Below are positions 6,568-8,541 of a stretch of DNA of 8,541 nt, in pieces. The notes beneath the pieces were generated by a model. The model saw only the letters and a program-made list of their open reading frames with translations, had not been told where the DNA came from and made no database searches. The DNA is from Candidatus Sumerlaeota bacterium (lineage in GTDB: Bacteria; Sumerlaeota; Sumerlaeia; MWCT01; JAGHBZ01). The stretch lies in contig JAGHBZ010000262.1 in assembly GCA_021160705.1 (NCBI GenBank), positions 1 through 8,541 on the forward strand. Reading direction: 5' to 3'. The position numbers and the translations under genes are program-made. Positions within the stretch are counted from its first letter, which is position 1. The number at the start of each line of letters is the position of its first letter.

Positions 6568-7764
6568 TTAGAGTTTAAGGCGATACTTTATTCTAAACCA
6601 TCTTCGTGCTCTCTCAGTCTCTTTATCACGGTTGCTGAGTAATTCTTCGTAAAGTGTGCATAATTTGTCCACGTGTTCATAGATGTTGTATTCATAGGAT
6701 TTGCGCCGTGCATTCTTTCGCATCTGCTCGCGCAATTGAGGATTGGTAATGATTCTTTCTATTGCAGACGCCACAGAGTGCGGGTCATTTACCCTTGAGA
6801 AAAGTCCTTCTTTTCCCTCTGTCATAACCAGCCTGATGCCTTCAATATCAGAGGCGACCATCGGACAACCTGAAGCAAAGGCTTCTATAAGAAAATGAGG
6901 CAGCCCCTCGTGAGATGAACATAATACACCTACCGTAAAGAGAGCGATGTGCTCTGCCACGTCCTCTCGGTAACCCGTGAAATGTACATAAGCGGATAAG
7001 TTTTTCTCATCCACAAGATTTTTCAAGGAGTTCATATACTCCCTGTCACCATCACCCACGATGATGCAACGTATCCCTGGGATTGAATTTCTTAGAATAT
7101 CAATTGCTTCAATAAGAACCTCAATACATTTAACCGGTGCAATGCGTGCAACAATTCCAACTACCGGCGTCTCATCAGTGATATTATAGGTCTTTTTAAG
7201 ATTCTTCACCGCCTCTTGATTGACATTGTAAAATGGGTCAAGTTGAAATGCATTTGAAATCATTACTAATTTTTTTGCTTTATCACTCCGGGAAGGAATA
7301 TCTAAGAGCTCCTGATATTGGTGTTGTGCTGCGGGCGAGACAAATAATACCCGGTCTGAGCAGGGAAAGAGGATTTTTTCCCACCTCAATGTCTTTGAAT
7401 TAAACCGTTCACCGGGCATTGAATGATAATGCGGAATTATACCCGGCACCCCCGCAAGGATACCTGCAATGCGAATGCTAAAGTGGGCTTTGAAATTATG
7501 AGTATGAACAATCTTTGGTGAAATCTCTCGAATGAGTCTTGTGGCAACCGAAATGCTGTTGCGATTTACTGTCCCTTTTATCCGTGTGTGAAGTACCGGA
7601 ATCCCTGATTTTTTAACCTTCTCCACAAGTCTGCCCAGCCTATGTGTTAAAAGAAGTCCAACCGAGAAATGCTTCTGTAATAAAGGTAAAACGTCTGTAG
7701 TGTAAATCTCTATACCCCCCAGTTCCATTTCATTTAAAACCCATAAGATTTGCATTCGTCTCAT
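6568..7764 (-). CDS. Glycosyltransferase family 4 (GT-B fold), first paralog
   Basis: This is a protein of about 398 residues with GT4 organisation, a predicted cytoplasmic nucleotide-sugar glycosyltransferase for surface or exopolysaccharide. Numbered from ATG 7764, motifs include LGGIE (~15-19), KIVHTHNF (~84-91), PHYHSMPGERF and SDRVLFV. In the donor domain are VARIAPVK (~205-212, basic R207 and K212), IVGDGDREY (~235-243), FTGYREDV (~262-269) and the EX7E pair E286/E294 in EGLPHFLIE. It matches the second glycosyltransferase in this window motif for motif, including the basic end (RIKYRLKL). The start is uncertain: the frame also allows TTG at 7770 and ATG at 7755, and none has a strong Shine-Dalgarno sequence. 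I took the first ATG. The membrane-protein gene follows after 29 bases, so the two are probably cotranscribed. The 161 bases upstream separate it from the miaB-like gene and hold no clear promoter. Confidence 0.93.
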   Translation of the reverse strand: MRRMQILWVLNEMELGGIEIYTTDVLPLLQKHFSVGLLLTHRLGRLVEKVKKSGIPVLHTRIKGTVNRNSISVATRLIREISPKIVHTHNFKAHFSIRIAGILAGVPGIIPHYHSMPGERFNSKTLRWEKILFPCSDRVLFVSPAAQHQYQELLDIPSRSDKAKKLVMISNAFQLDPFYNVNQEAVKNLKKTYNITDETPVVGIVARIAPVKCIEVLIEAIDILRNSIPGIRCIIVGDGDREYMNSLKNLVDEKNLSAYVHFTGYREDVAEHIALFTVGVLCSSHEGLPHFLIEAFASGCPMVASDIEGIRLVMTEGKEGLFSRVNDPHSVASAIERIITNPQLREQMRKNARRKSYEYNIYEHVDKLCTLYEELLSNRDKETERARRWFRIKYRLKL

Positions 7765-7925
7765 AACCAAAGATGGATTAAAAGATATTAGATTGAAACC
7801 CTTCTGAGTATGAAGTCAATAGAAAAGCAATATCCAGACATTCGCATCCCACATATACTTAGCAGAATTTATCTACCTCAATGGGGCTGAGGAACAATTA
7901 ACGTTAACTCTTTTTTTAATACTTA
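7765..7925. other. Spacer between miaB-like gene and glycosyltransferase cassette
   Basis: Non-coding spacer. It contains a 10 bp perfect palindrome TTAACGTTAA (7898-7907) beside a T-run on the plus strand, and a short CCTCA/TGAGG hairpin with a 7-base loop (7876-7892). Neither makes a convincing terminator for the minus-strand miaB-like gene: no T-run follows the hairpin in that direction. I see no good promoter pair. Confidence 0.5.
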
Positions 7926-8541
7926 TTACTTAGAGTGTCGGGACGAAATCAGAGATTGTAGCGAATAAGATAACGCAAACCTTATCTTGGAGCCCAGATG
8001 TGATTTCATAAGACTTTTTCTGAGTTTATGATACCGAGCCTTGGAGAGTTTTTTGTCCAGCTGACCATCCAGACGAGCAGCCGCAGTGCCCGGACGTGGT
8101 GAAAATCTGAAGGGTTCCATATAGATAAATGGGAGTTTAGTAGCAATCTTTACTGTTTGTTGAAATTCCTCCTCGGTCTCCGAGGGAAATCCAACCATAA
8201 CCTGCGAGCGAATGCGGAGTTTGGGATATGCTCGTTTCAATGCCCAGAAACAATCAACAAATTCCTCAACTGTATAGCCACGATTCATCAACTTAAGAAT
8301 ACGATTACTCCCGGACTGCAATGGTAACTCCAGATAAGCAATCTTACCCGTTTTCAGCACTTCGGTGAATTCGTCAAGATATTCAAGCACCTCCACTGGC
8401 TCCAGATTCCTGAGATATAGCCGATAAGTACCATCAATATTGACCAGAGTCCTCAGCAAAGCAGGTAAATTTGTGCCTATGTCCTGTCCATAGGCACTCA
8501 CATTTGTCCCGATAAGGTTAATCTCCTGATAACCCGAAGAT
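7926..8541 (-). CDS. MiaB-like radical-SAM methylthiotransferase, C-terminal part; lacks TRAM domain (5' end outside window)
   Basis: The frame is open to the right edge, giving 204 visible residues beginning SSGYQEINLIGTNVSAYGQD; an internal GTG at 8499-8501 is not the real start. The family transfers a methylthio group to tRNA bases (MiaB, MtaB) or to ribosomal protein S12 (RimO), using two iron-sulfur clusters. Visible radical-SAM core signatures are LRNLEPVEV, LELPLQSGSNRILKLMNRGYT, QVMVGFPSETEEEF and FRFSPRPGTAAARL. The QSGSN form suits MiaB or MtaB better than RimO. The cluster-binding cysteines would lie upstream of the window. The protein ends about 45 residues after SPRPGT (at SLISSRHSK, then TAA), where members normally continue into a ~60-residue TRAM RNA-binding domain. 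The DNA after the stop shows no TRAM-like coding. It may be a shortened, degraded or divergent member. Confidence 0.85.
   Translation of the reverse strand, partial: SSGYQEINLIGTNVSAYGQDIGTNLPALLRTLVNIDGTYRLYLRNLEPVEVLEYLDEFTEVLKTGKIAYLELPLQSGSNRILKLMNRGYTVEEFVDCFWALKRAYPKLRIRSQVMVGFPSETEEEFQQTVKIATKLPFIYMEPFRFSPRPGTAAARLDGQLDKKLSKARYHKLRKSLMKSHLGSKIRFALSYSLQSLISSRHSK

Noticed and set aside
8499..8501. GTG as the true start of the miaB-like gene
   Set aside because: The frame continues upstream to the window edge with conserved family sequence (EINLIGTN), so the gene starts outside the window.

Overview
All genes in this window lie on the minus strand, so transcription runs from the right edge to the left. 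From upstream to downstream they are: the 3' part of a MiaB-like radical-SAM methylthiotransferase gene; a GT4 glycosyltransferase; a large polytopic membrane protein with a DUF6798-like C-terminal region; a second, paralogous GT4 glycosyltransferase; about 830 bp of non-coding DNA filled with a four-unit repeat array; an ispH gene fused in frame to a UbiA-type prenyltransferase domain; and the 5' part of mutL. The window cuts the first and last genes.

IspH (MEP isoprenoid pathway), MutL and a MiaB-family enzyme mark the source as a bacterium. The base composition is moderately AT-rich. The gene order and the fused IspH-UbiA protein do not match a model organism I know. A deep-branching, poorly cultivated lineage is likely, but I cannot name a phylum from this sequence alone.

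Layout: 8541-7926 is the truncated miaB-like gene, which ends soon after the radical-SAM core and shows no TRAM domain. 7764-3137 is a three-gene surface-glycan style cassette (GT4, membrane protein, GT4) whose two glycosyltransferases are clearly homologous to each other. 3136-2310 holds two copies of a ~380 bp higher-order unit, each made of two diverged ~190 bp half-units (A-B-C-D, with A like C and B like D). Each half-unit carries a long hairpin around a T-run. A separate 35 bp palindromic element replaces the tail of unit B. 2309-561 is ispH-ubiA, and 559-1 is mutL, whose ATG lies one base after the ispH-ubiA stop.

MiaB and MutL genes are neighbours in many bacteria (miaB-mutS-mutL). 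The arrangement here is therefore consistent with a housekeeping miaB / ispH / mutL neighbourhood into which a glycan cassette and a repeat array were placed; this is inference. The points most worth following up are the IspH-UbiA fusion, the nested hairpin repeat array, and the miaB-like gene that lacks its usual RNA-binding tail next to the cassette.
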